Shown: positions 1 through 5,989, counted from the stretch's first letter. The stretch is 20,315 bases of DNA from a virus (IMGVR_UViG_3300032265_002548:1-20315); one strand, 5' to 3'. A program made the numbers and translations. Notes: generated from the letters alone by a model not told the origin.

Positions 1-558
1 AACAGCGGAAGCACTGGTGGAGCTGCTGGAGGCTCAAGAGCTATCGTAATGAAAACACCAACAATTAAAAATGTTGGAACACGACCACCAGATAACCTGA
101 GACTATCTACTCATATTCAGCTTTCATTTGTTTCTACGCACGCAGCAGCTGATCACTGTGCGGTTAGTGGACCAAATTCGGAAAGAATTGTTCAGAATCT
201 ACAACTGTTGGCTCAGAATTGCCTCGAGAAAATCAAAGTCAAATATCCTGATATGAAAGTATCTTCGGGATACAGAAACTATGTTCCTGCAGGTGGTGCA
301 ACAAAATCACAGCACTTATTAGGACAGGCAGCAGATATGCAGTTTAACTGTTCAGCAAGACAGTATTATGAGATCGCGAAATGGATCAAAGATAATGTTC
401 CATATGACCAATTACTTTTGGAGTATAAGAACTTTGGAACAAAGAATCCTTGGATTCATATCTCGTTTAAACCAACGGGAAACAAAAATGAAGTTATGAC
501 TTTCTTTAATCACAAGAAGCATTCTTCTGGACTGGTAAACCTAAGACCGAATGGATAA
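1..558 (+). CDS. C-terminal part of a virion protein with an M15-type peptidase domain (likely baseplate hub/spike)
   Basis: The reading frame is open from the first base of the window, so this is the 3' end of a longer gene. An ATG at 49 lies in frame but has no well-placed ribosome-binding site. The first residues (NSGSTGGAAGG) look like a flexible Gly/Ser linker. The remaining ~170 residues match the M15 zinc D,D-/L,D-carboxypeptidase fold. Counting from the ATG at 49, SSGYR (72-76) is followed by SQHLLGQAAD (87-96), which supplies zinc ligands His89 and Asp96, and WIHIS (135-139) supplies His137. All expected metal ligands are present, so the domain should be active on peptide cross-bridges of peptidoglycan. 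Family knowledge: T4 gp5 carries a lysozyme for local wall digestion during injection, and related phages can carry a peptidase instead. Position before genes 25 and 6 fits a gp5-like hub, but that identity is inference. A separate endolysin is less likely because of the open N-terminal linker. Confidence 0.75.
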   Translation, partial: NSGSTGGAAGGSRAIVMKTPTIKNVGTRPPDNLRLSTHIQLSFVSTHAAADHCAVSGPNSERIVQNLQLLAQNCLEKIKVKYPDMKVSSGYRNYVPAGGATKSQHLLGQAADMQFNCSARQYYEIAKWIKDNVPYDQLLLEYKNFGTKNPWIHISFKPTGNKNEVMTFFNHKKHSSGLVNLRPNG

Positions 559-560
559 AA

Positions 561-586
561 AAGAGGGGACATTTCTGCCCCCTCTT
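561..586 (-). terminator. Intrinsic terminator of the leftward block
   Basis: AAGAGGGG (561-568) and CCCCTCTT (579-586) form a perfect 8-bp stem with a 10-base loop. Read on the minus strand, the hairpin is followed immediately by TTTTTT, the classical U-tract of a rho-independent terminator. It lies just after the last leftward gene (stop at 609). On the plus strand the stem is followed by TTCACT without a U-tract, so it should stop rightward transcription less well, although it sits right after the M15-domain gene and may limit convergent read-through. Confidence 0.85.
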
Positions 587-608
587 CACTCCAGCGATGG
601 AGATTTTA

Positions 609-1181
609 TCAGAAGCTGTGGTTAAGTGCCACAGCAACAGCATCGGAACGAGTAGTACCAGATGTGCGATAATACTTCACACCAACAGTATTACCAGATC
701 CAATATCATATCCAAGTCCACCTTCTAGGCGATCTTCATCAAGACGACGAGTTGCCTTGAATGCTTCGCGATGACGATAACCGATGGTGGCTGAGACTGG
801 ACCATACACTGTGCGCGATGCCTTTGCACCAGCACCCCAGAAAGTATAGTCGTCACCCTGCTTCAGAGCCTGACCGACTTCAGCATACGCGAGCGTATGA
901 AAGCCAAGAACGTCAGGGAGAGCTGGACCAACCTTAGCTGAGATCTTTGAATCAAGTGCACCAGCATGAGCTGCTTGTTTTACTTGAATTTCTGCACCAT
1001 AGGTGAGAAAGGAATTCAAAGGCGCATTATACTGTACGTCATATTCTGTCGAATCAGTTGCACCATTGCGTACATCAGAAAAACGTGCTTCAGCAGTAAT
1101 AGTTCCTGCTGTTCCTGCCATAGCAGGAGTAGAAACAATAACAACAGCAGCTGCGGTTAGAGCAAAAATTGTCTTCATCAT
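609..1181 (-). CDS. Secreted outer-membrane-type beta-barrel protein (phage-encoded)
   Basis: This 190-aa protein begins with a clear signal peptide: MMK, a hydrophobic Ala/Val-rich core (residues 5-19), and a type I cleavage site of the form TPAMA|GT after Ala22. The mature ~168 residues show alternating hydrophobic/polar strands rich in aromatics and Gly (for example around 57-69, 95-105, 111-121, 128-136, 152-160, 165-172). The protein ends in Asn-His-Ser-Phe; a terminal Phe is the usual BAM-recognition signature of outer-membrane barrels. Length suits an 8-10-stranded barrel. It is the last gene of the leftward block, just before the terminator. No exact family is recognised; it resembles small OmpW/OmpA/Opa-type porins only in general design. 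Possible roles (receptor masking, superinfection exclusion, envelope change) are inference. The start is preceded by a weak AAAGAAAG element, and the second ATG is a possible alternative. Confidence 0.75.
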   Translation of the reverse strand: MMKTIFALTAAAVVIVSTPAMAGTAGTITAEARFSDVRNGATDSTEYDVQYNAPLNSFLTYGAEIQVKQAAHAGALDSKISAKVGPALPDVLGFHTLAYAEVGQALKQGDDYTFWGAGAKASRTVYGPVSATIGYRHREAFKATRRLDEDRLEGGLGYDIGSGNTVGVKYYRTSGTTRSDAVAVALNHSF

Positions 1182-1197
1182 AGATTAATTACTTTCT

Positions 1198-1326
1198 TTA
1201 ATTGAGTTTCTTTTTGAGTTCGGAAACAACACCATTCCAGTATTCTTTCGCCCATTTAGATTGAGAATTATTCAATGCTTGATATGCGTTATTAATTCTC
1301 TTTAGAGTCACCATTTCACTTTGCAT
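1198..1326 (-). CDS. Small 42-aa hypothetical protein
   Basis: The longest open frame here would begin at 1440 and overlap the cytidylyltransferase gene by 125 bases, which is unlikely. The ATG at 1326-1324 gives a 42-residue protein (MQSEMVTLKR...SELKKKLN) that overlaps the upstream stop codon by 11 bases. It is preceded by a good AAGGA ribosome-binding site about six bases away, inside the end of the cytidylyltransferase gene. A second ATG four codons later is possible. The product looks helical and basic at its C-terminus, with two Trp residues. No function is recognised. Translational coupling to the preceding gene is likely. Confidence 0.55.
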   Translation of the reverse strand: MQSEMVTLKRINNAYQALNNSQSKWAKEYWNGVVSELKKKLN

Positions 1327-1723
1327 CTTTAATCCTTTTTCGCAATTCACTAGTACTGAGATTGTGGTTGCGGCTATTATAGTAGACATAGATAGGAAGA
1401 TCAGATCCTGTAAATTCTTTGTCCACATAATCTTCCCCAATAATCCTAACGTCGATGTTCATCGTGCTTAGCAGCGTCAGAAGATCTTGTTCAGTTTCAT
1501 AGGGGATGATCTCATTGACAACACTCAGTGCCTTTAGCTGAACGTAGCGCTCAAAGACACTTTGTATTGGTCTATTCTTTGTAACTGGTCGATCAATGGT
1601 AGGGTCTGTATGCAACCCAACAATCAGATAATCACATTGCTCGGCAGCCTCTTGTAGCATCAGCACATGACCAGCATGCAGAAGATCGAAAGCACCAGCA
1701 GTAAAACCAATTTGCATTTTCAT
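1316..1723 (-). CDS. TagD-like cytidylyltransferase (nucleotidyltransferase)
   Basis: A 135-aa protein of the HxGH nucleotidyltransferase superfamily, close in size to glycerol-3-phosphate cytidylyltransferase (TagD, about 130 aa). Visible motifs are the N-terminal GAFDLLHAGH (10-19) with the signature HAGH, RYVQLKAL (59-66), IIGEDY (94-99), and STSELRKRI (123-131), the family's nucleotide-binding Ser/Thr-Ser...Arg motif. These enzymes transfer CMP (or AMP) from the nucleotide triphosphate to a phosphorylated substrate, releasing pyrophosphate; the true substrate here cannot be read from sequence. It starts three bases after the speD stop codon and overlaps the next small gene, so it is co-transcribed. 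Similar genes occur in T4-like cyanophages and related phages, where their role is unclear. Supply of activated precursors for cell-surface or DNA modification is inference. Confidence 0.85.
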   Translation of the reverse strand: MKMQIGFTAGAFDLLHAGHVLMLQEAAEQCDYLIVGLHTDPTIDRPVTKNRPIQSVFERYVQLKALSVVNEIIPYETEQDLLTLLSTMNIDVRIIGEDYVDKEFTGSDLPIYVYYNSRNHNLSTSELRKRIKDAK

Positions 1724-1726
1724 AAT

Positions 1727-2107
1727 TTACTTATCAGCCTGTCTTGTCAAATACATTTGACGTATTGTCTTGGGGTTGAAAAACTTGACCACATTGGCAA
1801 GGACAATATCATCATCAAATTGCTTACAGCTGAAGATGTCAATATAACCTTCTTGAGTATAATCATTGAAATGGGCAACGATGTTTGAAGTCTCAATAAA
1901 CTGTAAAACAGTCCAACCTTCGAGGTGTTCAACACCGTGACCAAAATGAATAATTTGTGGTTCGCCGTAAGGCACCATGTCTATATCGACAACCAGTTCC
2001 TTTACCCATTTTTCTAGGATCTCGGGATTTGTGATTGCTTCTTTATCACACTGAGCGCAATCAAGTAGCAAATGATAGCCCCAATAACCGCTAGTAGTCC
2101 TGATCAT
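1727..2107 (-). CDS. speD: S-adenosylmethionine decarboxylase-like pyruvoyl enzyme
   Basis: This 126-aa protein has the length and pattern of class 1 AdoMet decarboxylase proenzymes (SpeD/SpeH). It shows GYHLLLDC (10-17), then FIETSNIVAH (70-79), with Ser74 as the expected self-cleavage residue that becomes the pyruvoyl group and His79 five residues later, and IDIFSC (89-94) with Cys94. These correspond to Ser63, His68 and Cys83 of the bacterial enzymes. The residue before the cleavage serine is Thr73, not the usual Glu. The enzyme would make decarboxylated AdoMet for spermidine synthesis, or act as an amino-acid decarboxylase, since some SpeD relatives have changed substrate. It overlaps the preceding 59-aa gene by 17 bases and has a GAGGA element 11 bases before its ATG. 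Family assignment is firm; substrate is not. Confidence 0.83.
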   Translation of the reverse strand: MIRTTSGYWGYHLLLDCAQCDKEAITNPEILEKWVKELVVDIDMVPYGEPQIIHFGHGVEHLEGWTVLQFIETSNIVAHFNDYTQEGYIDIFSCKQFDDDIVLANVVKFFNPKTIRQMYLTRQADK

Positions 2108-2270
2108 CTTCGTATAATTCCTCTATGTTTTTTTTCCGTAGAGCATTATTTATTCTCTTCTCATAGCGTTGATTATACTTTTCTTTGATCGCTTTAAACT
2201 GCCCATCGGCTTCATCGTCATATGTTGTATAAAAATTATTACGACGATAATCGTTACGACTGTGTGCCAT
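2091..2270 (-). CDS. Small 59-aa charged hypothetical protein
   Basis: An ATG at 2270-2268 opens a 59-codon frame ending in TAG at 2093-2091. The product begins MAHSRNDYRRNNFYTTYDDE and continues with a Lys/Arg/Glu-rich helical stretch (FKAIKEKYNQRYEKRINNAL), then an acidic end. An AGAAGA ribosome-binding site lies a few bases upstream, overlapping the end of the DUF6433-like gene, whose stop is only two bases away. Its 3' end overlaps speD by 17 bases. It exactly fills the otherwise empty gap between two real genes on the same strand, which supports it being real. Function unknown. Confidence 0.65.
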   Translation of the reverse strand: MAHSRNDYRRNNFYTTYDDEADGQFKAIKEKYNQRYEKRINNALRKKNIEELYEDDQDY

Positions 2271-2272
2271 TG

Positions 2273-2893
2273 TTAGTCTTCTGAGTCCTCGTCATCGGAT
2301 GAGCCATGTACTCTCTTTATGTGCTGGGCTAGAGGTCCTGGCAAAAATAGCTTGTCCTCGTTTGAAGATTCGCAGCCAAAAGGGCAAGGGATTGCTCGGT
2401 CGCGACCTGACCGCCCATCCTTTTTTGGCTCCCCATCCTCCTCGACAATACTAACCTGATTGCTTTCAGGCAGAAGTCCAGGGAATGTTTTGGCAACAAG
2501 ATCATAGGTGATACCCTTGTACGGCATCGTCTTGTCCTTTATTGCTAGGAGAAGGTCGGCGTCATTCGGATCAAGTGCCTCGAGCAGCTGAACGAATAGA
2601 GTTTCGCGACGAAGCTGATGCATCGGCGGAGCAAGTCCCTCGATAAACAGATACAGCTTCTTTGCTTCGCGGTAAAGAGTTCCCTGAGCATCAACACTCT
2701 TTTCGAGCTTTGTGAAATTAGGTGCGCCGTCAGGAAGAACAAACTTAACTTCCGGATGGAAGCAAGCGTGTAGGATTTGAATCAATGCCTTATTGTTTGC
2801 ACATGTGCCAAGAGCATCCTGTCGTTCCTGAATATTTTTAATCTTGGAGATCTCAGAAAGAATCTCAGAAATACCCATGGTATTATTTGCCAT
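2273..2893 (-). CDS. DUF6433-like phage protein with C-terminal zinc-finger-like motif
   Basis: A ~206-aa protein. Its first ~140 residues resemble a family of uncharacterised T4-like phage proteins that I recall as DUF6433, with recognisable blocks such as GTLYREAKKLYLFIEG, LFVQLLEALDPNDADLLLAI and PYKGITYDLVAKTFPGLLPE. After a charged linker comes CPFGC...HIKRVH: Cys170 and Cys174 (x3), then 16 residues, His191 and His196 (x4), a C2H2-like zinc-binding arrangement, and then a very acidic tail (SSDDEDSED). The ATG at 2893 lies nine bases after AAAGG; an ATG two codons upstream (2899) is only three bases from it and is less likely. It overlaps the preceding 55-aa gene. Function unknown; the finger suggests nucleic-acid or protein binding (inference). 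Confidence 0.72.
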   Translation of the reverse strand: MANNTMGISEILSEISKIKNIQERQDALGTCANNKALIQILHACFHPEVKFVLPDGAPNFTKLEKSVDAQGTLYREAKKLYLFIEGLAPPMHQLRRETLFVQLLEALDPNDADLLLAIKDKTMPYKGITYDLVAKTFPGLLPESNQVSIVEEDGEPKKDGRSGRDRAIPCPFGCESSNEDKLFLPGPLAQHIKRVHGSSDDEDSED

Positions 2894-3050
2894 TTTCATT
2901 CGCCTTTAGATATTGTTTGAATTCATTAACAACACCAATAAACCTGCGTAGAACTTCATCGCCATTTGCTTTTTTTACGCTGTATATGTTGTCACCTCTA
3001 TATAGCAAAGCGTATAACTTGGCTGCTTCAGCTTGTTCTTGAGAAGTCAT
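2883..3050 (-). CDS. Small 55-aa hypothetical protein
   Basis: The ATG at 3050-3048 starts two bases after the RNase H stop codon, with GGAGA about ten bases upstream inside the end of that gene. The frame ends at TAA 2885-2883, overlapping the start of the next gene. The product (MTSQEQAEAAKLYALLYRGD...) looks mainly helical and slightly basic, with no signal peptide, Cys residues or recognised motif. It fills the whole gap between RNase H and the DUF6433-like gene, which is the main support for it being real. Function unknown. Confidence 0.65.
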   Translation of the reverse strand: MTSQEQAEAAKLYALLYRGDNIYSVKKANGDEVLRRFIGVVNEFKQYLKANENGK

Positions 3051-3052
3051 TA

Positions 3053-3889
3053 TTAAAAATCTCCAATAGAATCTTGAAGGTTCTTCAGCTTGTATTCAAT
3101 AAAGTAATTGAATAGCTTGCTCTTGTCGCCATATTCCTGACTGTCAAACTGCTCAAGCACCTGAGCCTCGATATAGTCAGGAATGCAGTCAAAGTCAATC
3201 AACTGCTTATTGCGATAGAAGTTACGCTTGGTGTTTTCGTCAACATCATTAGGATCGTATGAGATCTGTTCAATGCGCTTGGCAGTAACAGGCTTCTGAC
3301 GCAGACCCATGACAAAGGTATTATCAGGGGAAAGGCAATTGGGGATACCATCGCCAGCGTCACCCTTGATGATATGTTCCATCAGGTATCGCTCTGGGTA
3401 GGAACAATAAAGTTCCTTCTTGGTCAGAGGGCTATACTGAGTAACAAGAGGGTACTTCTGAAGCTGCTGATAATCCTTATCGCTCGATGCGATCATGATG
3501 CCTTCAGCATGGTAGTGCTTGGTAAGAACTGCGACGATGTCATCAGCCTCGGCTGTCGGCACCTGAATAACCTTGTATGGGAAGTTCTCGCGCAACTCAA
3601 TCTTAAACTTGTCGAGAGCCTTGAAGATGGCATTCCAGTCAATGTCGGACTCTTCACGAGCCTTCTTACGATGAGCCTTGTAGTAAGGGAAGATATCCTT
3701 ACGCCAGTAGTTCTTATCGTCACAAGCGATGACCACGTTACCGTGACCCTTGTACTTATTGAGGATAGTGCGAATGCTGTTAAGAAGAATATGACGAAGG
3801 AGTTCCTCGTCAATATCAACTTTCTTCTGACTACCAATCTGCGCGAACACAGATGAGATCAGGAACTGGGACAGGTCAATAATAATCAT
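3053..3889 (-). CDS. rnh: RNase H / 5'-3' exonuclease of the T4 rnh (FEN-1-like) family
   Basis: A 278-aa protein matching T4 RNase H (305 aa), which removes RNA primers and adjacent DNA from lagging-strand fragments. The acidic metal-binding residues of the PIN/FEN nuclease family are all visible: Asp5 in MIIIDLSQ; Asp57-Asp58 in VIACDDKNYWRKDIFP, followed by the helical-arch motif YYKAHR (69-74); EADD (114-117); SSDKDYQQL (135-143) with Asp137 and Asp139; and GDAGDGIPN (176-184), the helix-hairpin region with Asp177 and Asp180. The gene sits directly downstream of one of the repeated sigma70-like promoters, with a short leader and a weak AAGG element upstream, and leads a run of genes reaching the terminator near 561. 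Assignment is strong because every motif is in order. Confidence 0.93.
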   Translation of the reverse strand: MIIIDLSQFLISSVFAQIGSQKKVDIDEELLRHILLNSIRTILNKYKGHGNVVIACDDKNYWRKDIFPYYKAHRKKAREESDIDWNAIFKALDKFKIELRENFPYKVIQVPTAEADDIVAVLTKHYHAEGIMIASSDKDYQQLQKYPLVTQYSPLTKKELYCSYPERYLMEHIIKGDAGDGIPNCLSPDNTFVMGLRQKPVTAKRIEQISYDPNDVDENTKRNFYRNKQLIDFDCIPDYIEAQVLEQFDSQEYGDKSKLFNYFIEYKLKNLQDSIGDF

Positions 3890-3921
3890 TTCGAGAGCCT
3901 TTTTTGATTGCCTTATTACTC

Positions 3922-3950
3922 ATAATAACTCGAAAAGGAAAATAAAGCAA
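3922..3950 (-). promoter_or_regulatory. Sigma70-like early promoter before RNase H
   Basis: On the minus strand, TTGCTT (3950-3945) and TATTAT (3927-3922) are separated by 17 bases. It lies between the stop of the 118-aa acidic gene (3956) and the RNase H start (3889). It shares the -35 box and the TATTTTC start of the spacer with the other copies but lacks the CTAGG element before the -10, so it is the most divergent of the five. Confidence 0.75.
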
Positions 3951-3955
3951 GCACT

Positions 3956-4312
3956 TTATTCATCATTGGCTGGTATAGGATCTTCGTCTGGTTGCAGCAC
4001 AAACCGATAGCCACCTTCATATTCTTCAATGACAATGCCTTGGTCTTCCATAAACTGCTGAGCCATGTCCTGGAATGGATGCCACTGGTCGACACATTTC
4101 ATAACCAGACCCTTGTACGCTTCAAAGAAGAAAATCATCTCGGCGCTATACTCAATCTTCCTTACGTCTAGATCGTAGAATTCTTGAAGAGCGTTGATTA
4201 TCTCGTTAGCAGTTTCGGTGCAAATTTCGTGAATGTTTTCATCATCATCGATATCGACTCGATCAATCTTTTCTTTCATCTTTGATGTGAAGTCAATTAT
4301 ATTGTCGCTCAT
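3956..4312 (-). CDS. Acidic 118-aa hypothetical protein
   Basis: The ATG at 4312-4310 overlaps the upstream TGA as ATGA, so translation is probably coupled. A TTG two codons upstream extends the frame but has no advantage as a start. The product is acidic throughout (DIDDDENIHEICTE near the start, QPDEDPIPANDE at the end), with a central helical region (EYSAEMIFFFEAYKGLVMKC) and a WHPFQDMAQQFM stretch. There is no signal peptide or membrane anchor of convincing length. Its stop lies five bases before the -35 box of the RNase H promoter. No function is recognised; small proteins of this type are frequent in T4-like genomes. Confidence 0.72.
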   Translation of the reverse strand: MSDNIIDFTSKMKEKIDRVDIDDDENIHEICTETANEIINALQEFYDLDVRKIEYSAEMIFFFEAYKGLVMKCVDQWHPFQDMAQQFMEDQGIVIEEYEGGYRFVLQPDEDPIPANDE

Positions 4313-4551
4313 TGCCAAGTAATTTTCTTTTCTGCTAGACTAAGAGAAGCCATGATCTCATCAGCTTCATCTTCATCAAGTTCTTCAATGGCAATAGGTT
4401 CTGCTTCTTCAAACAGGGAGCCATCCTTGAGCTTCTCTACGAACACAGCGAGTAGTTCTTCCATTTCTTCAGGCTTTCCATCGAAATCCTCAAAGAACTT
4501 ATCACCAAAATGCACAGTGATCTCTTCACCAGAGTCAGTCTTGATCTTCAT
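4309..4551 (-). CDS. Highly acidic 80-aa hypothetical protein
   Basis: The ATG at 4551-4549 overlaps the stop of the preceding 360-aa gene as TAATG, and its own stop overlaps the next gene as ATGA, so it is embedded in a coupled operon. Of its 80 residues 25 are Asp or Glu against 8 Lys and no Arg, concentrated in the second half (EELDEDEADEI). The N-terminal half could form a small beta sheet (KIKTDSGEEITVHFG). No family is recognised. Strong negative charge is compatible with a DNA-mimic or a scaffold for a basic partner, but this is only inference from composition. Confidence 0.72.
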   Translation of the reverse strand: MKIKTDSGEEITVHFGDKFFEDFDGKPEEMEELLAVFVEKLKDGSLFEEAEPIAIEELDEDEADEIMASLSLAEKKITWQ

Positions 4552-5633
4552 TATACCACCTTCAATAAAATTGTATCACCATTGATACGTCCATTCAATT
4601 TAGTATCCGCAGTTTTAATAGCTGGAAGGAAGCCACGAAGCGCAACCTTGCCTTGAATAAAGAAACTCTTAAGCTGTTCCTCTGGCTTACGTAGCTTTTT
4701 GCTGACAGACAACTCAGGATCAAATCCAGTCAGAGTTGTACCCTTGAAGGAGAAACCCTTGGGTGCGTTTGAGTTGTAGACACCCAGAGTTCGGTACTTG
4801 GTGTTATACACCCACAGCTGTGTGGCACCGACAACCTTCTGAGGATCAACCGAAGCCAGCTTCAGAGCAGCGTCAGCAGCCTGATACTTGACGTTCTTAA
4901 CCACATCGGCTGAGGTCTTCAGCTTGATTGCTCGAGGCTTTTGAACCTTGACAGCTTTCTTGTTGTTCAGATAGCGATCGCAGTCGGAGATAATCCCAGA
5001 GAACACCTTCTGCCAGAACTTCAGTTTCTTGCCGTAGGCTTCTTTGACCTGCTCGTCATCAAGGAAAACTTCCTCCATCATAGGCAGATAGAAAGCTCGA
5101 ACAGCGGACGCAGCCTGAGCAGTGGCCATCTTCTTGGTAAGAAAGTCATACATACCAAACTCAGGATTCAGATCAAGCTGCTCTTCAGCGTCTGAGATGA
5201 GATTGTTGATCGCTCGCTTGGTGCGATCCTGAATGCTGATGACATTGCTATTGGTCTTAGGAACATCCTGCTTGATGCCATACAGAGCGTTTTGCTTTAG
5301 ATTCTCATTGAATCGTTCCATCATGGAGTCAGGAATGGTCGAGCCATTCATGGCCATGCGAGCAATCCAGCACTGTGTTCCGTTAGTGCGCCAGTCAGGT
5401 GCGCTACGGATTTCACGAATCAGCTGAGCAGGGCGATTGTCCTTCTTGAGGAACTCAAGCAACCACTGCTTGCCCTTGCTGATATCAAACATGTAATTAT
5501 ACCAGTTAAATGCCACAGTAAACTGGCCATTGGTCGGCGTTCCCTTGATGATAGGTTCATCGCCATAGTGCTTCTGGTCAAAACTTTTGACCTGCGAGCG
5601 AGTCTTTGTCTTCAGTTTCTTGGCAATCGCCAT
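4551..5633 (-). CDS. Conserved T4-like phage hypothetical protein (360 aa)
   Basis: The open frame runs upstream to a TTG at 5645, but the ATG at 5633-5631 has an ideal GGAGA ribosome-binding site six bases before it (the TTG is part of that site), so the protein is taken as MAIAKKLKTKTRSQ..., 360 aa. It has a basic N-terminus, a region that appears mostly helical up to about residue 235 (including FLTKKMATAQAASAVRAFYL), a Lys-rich linker, and a predicted beta-rich C-terminal part with WVYNTKYRTLGVY and FSFKGTTLTGFD, ending in LNGRINGDTILLKVV. I recall proteins with a similar C-terminal pattern in T4-like cyanophages, annotated as hypothetical. It is first in a four-promoter-proximal group after a long structured leader, suggesting dedicated regulation. 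Function unknown. Confidence 0.82.
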   Translation of the reverse strand: MAIAKKLKTKTRSQVKSFDQKHYGDEPIIKGTPTNGQFTVAFNWYNYMFDISKGKQWLLEFLKKDNRPAQLIREIRSAPDWRTNGTQCWIARMAMNGSTIPDSMMERFNENLKQNALYGIKQDVPKTNSNVISIQDRTKRAINNLISDAEEQLDLNPEFGMYDFLTKKMATAQAASAVRAFYLPMMEEVFLDDEQVKEAYGKKLKFWQKVFSGIISDCDRYLNNKKAVKVQKPRAIKLKTSADVVKNVKYQAADAALKLASVDPQKVVGATQLWVYNTKYRTLGVYNSNAPKGFSFKGTTLTGFDPELSVSKKLRKPEEQLKSFFIQGKVALRGFLPAIKTADTKLNGRINGDTILLKVV

Positions 5634-5645
5634 GGTAGTCTCCAA

Positions 5646-5747
5646 AAAATAAAAGGAAGAGAAGTCAGTCCACTTAGGGAATTTACAGAGCGAGGCTCAA
5701 CCCAATTTACGAAAGACCATTCGGGACTTCTCTTCAAGTTATAATTC
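5646..5747 (-). promoter_or_regulatory. Structured 5' leader upstream of the 360-aa gene
   Basis: About 110 untranslated bases separate the promoter -10 box (5748-5753) from the start codon at 5633, unlike the very short leaders of the other units. On the transcript, an 11-base arm (5735-5725) pairs perfectly with an 11-base arm (5666-5656, GAAGAGAAGTC on the plus strand). Between them lies a GAGC/GCTC hairpin (5688-5691 with 5695-5698, 3-base loop). The closing arm is followed by CTTTTATTTTTT and then GGAG of the ribosome-binding site. The arrangement could work as a transcript stabiliser, an attenuator or a protein-binding operator. Structure is read by eye; function is inference. Confidence 0.55.
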
Positions 5748-5776
5748 ACTATAACCTATTTTTTCAAATAAGTCAA
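5748..5776 (-). promoter_or_regulatory. Sigma70-like early promoter before the 360-aa gene
   Basis: On the minus strand, TTGACT (5776-5771), a 17-base spacer and TATAGT (5753-5748), followed by G. The spacer carries ATAGG directly before the -10 box, as in the sister copies (CTAGG). The -35 box begins three bases after the stop codon of the 69-aa membrane protein gene. Confidence 0.85.
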
Positions 5777-5779
5777 GCA

Positions 5780-5989
5780 TTATTTTGCACGATTGAGCGA
5801 AGTCAGATCTGCGCAATAGGAAGCACCATGATACTTCACCACAACCTGTTGCTGAACAAGGCAGAATTCGTCCTTATGCATGGCATCAGCATCTGCTAGA
5901 AAAATCAGAGTTATAATAAACCCGAACACCACCACAAAGAAAATTGGCAACCCGAAGTCAGACAAAAAATTACCGATAGACTTAATCAT
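5780..5989 (-). CDS. Small membrane protein (69 aa)
   Basis: The ATG at 5989-5987 overlaps the upstream TGA (ATGA), so translation is coupled to the preceding membrane protein. Residues 13-33 (LPIFFVVVFGFIITLIFLADA) form one strong transmembrane helix after a short N-terminus; the remaining ~35 residues are polar, with two Cys residues (in EFCLVQ and SYCADL) that could form a disulfide if exported. The stop is followed within three bases by the next promoter. No family recognised. A single-span inner-membrane protein is the supportable description; a spanin or holin role cannot be claimed, especially as it lies in the early-type block. Confidence 0.65.
   Translation of the reverse strand: MIKSIGNFLSDFGLPIFFVVVFGFIITLIFLADADAMHKDEFCLVQQQVVVKYHGASYCADLTSLNRAK

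Noticed and set aside
1324-1440. Longer version of the small gene before the beta-barrel gene (80 aa from 1440), with a hydrophobic N-terminal stretch
   Set aside because: It would overlap the cytidylyltransferase gene by 125 bases; the internal ATG at 1326 has a good ribosome-binding site.
1722-1750. Minus-strand TTGACA at 1750-1745 as a promoter for the cytidylyltransferase gene
   Set aside because: No good -10 box at 16-18 bases; the best candidate (TAAATT) is at 15 bases, and the element lacks the CTAGG feature of the real copies.
3374-3856. Long plus-strand open frame of about 160 codons opposite RNase H
   Set aside because: RNase H on the minus strand is certain from its motifs; the opposite frame has no ribosome-binding site and no recognisable protein character.
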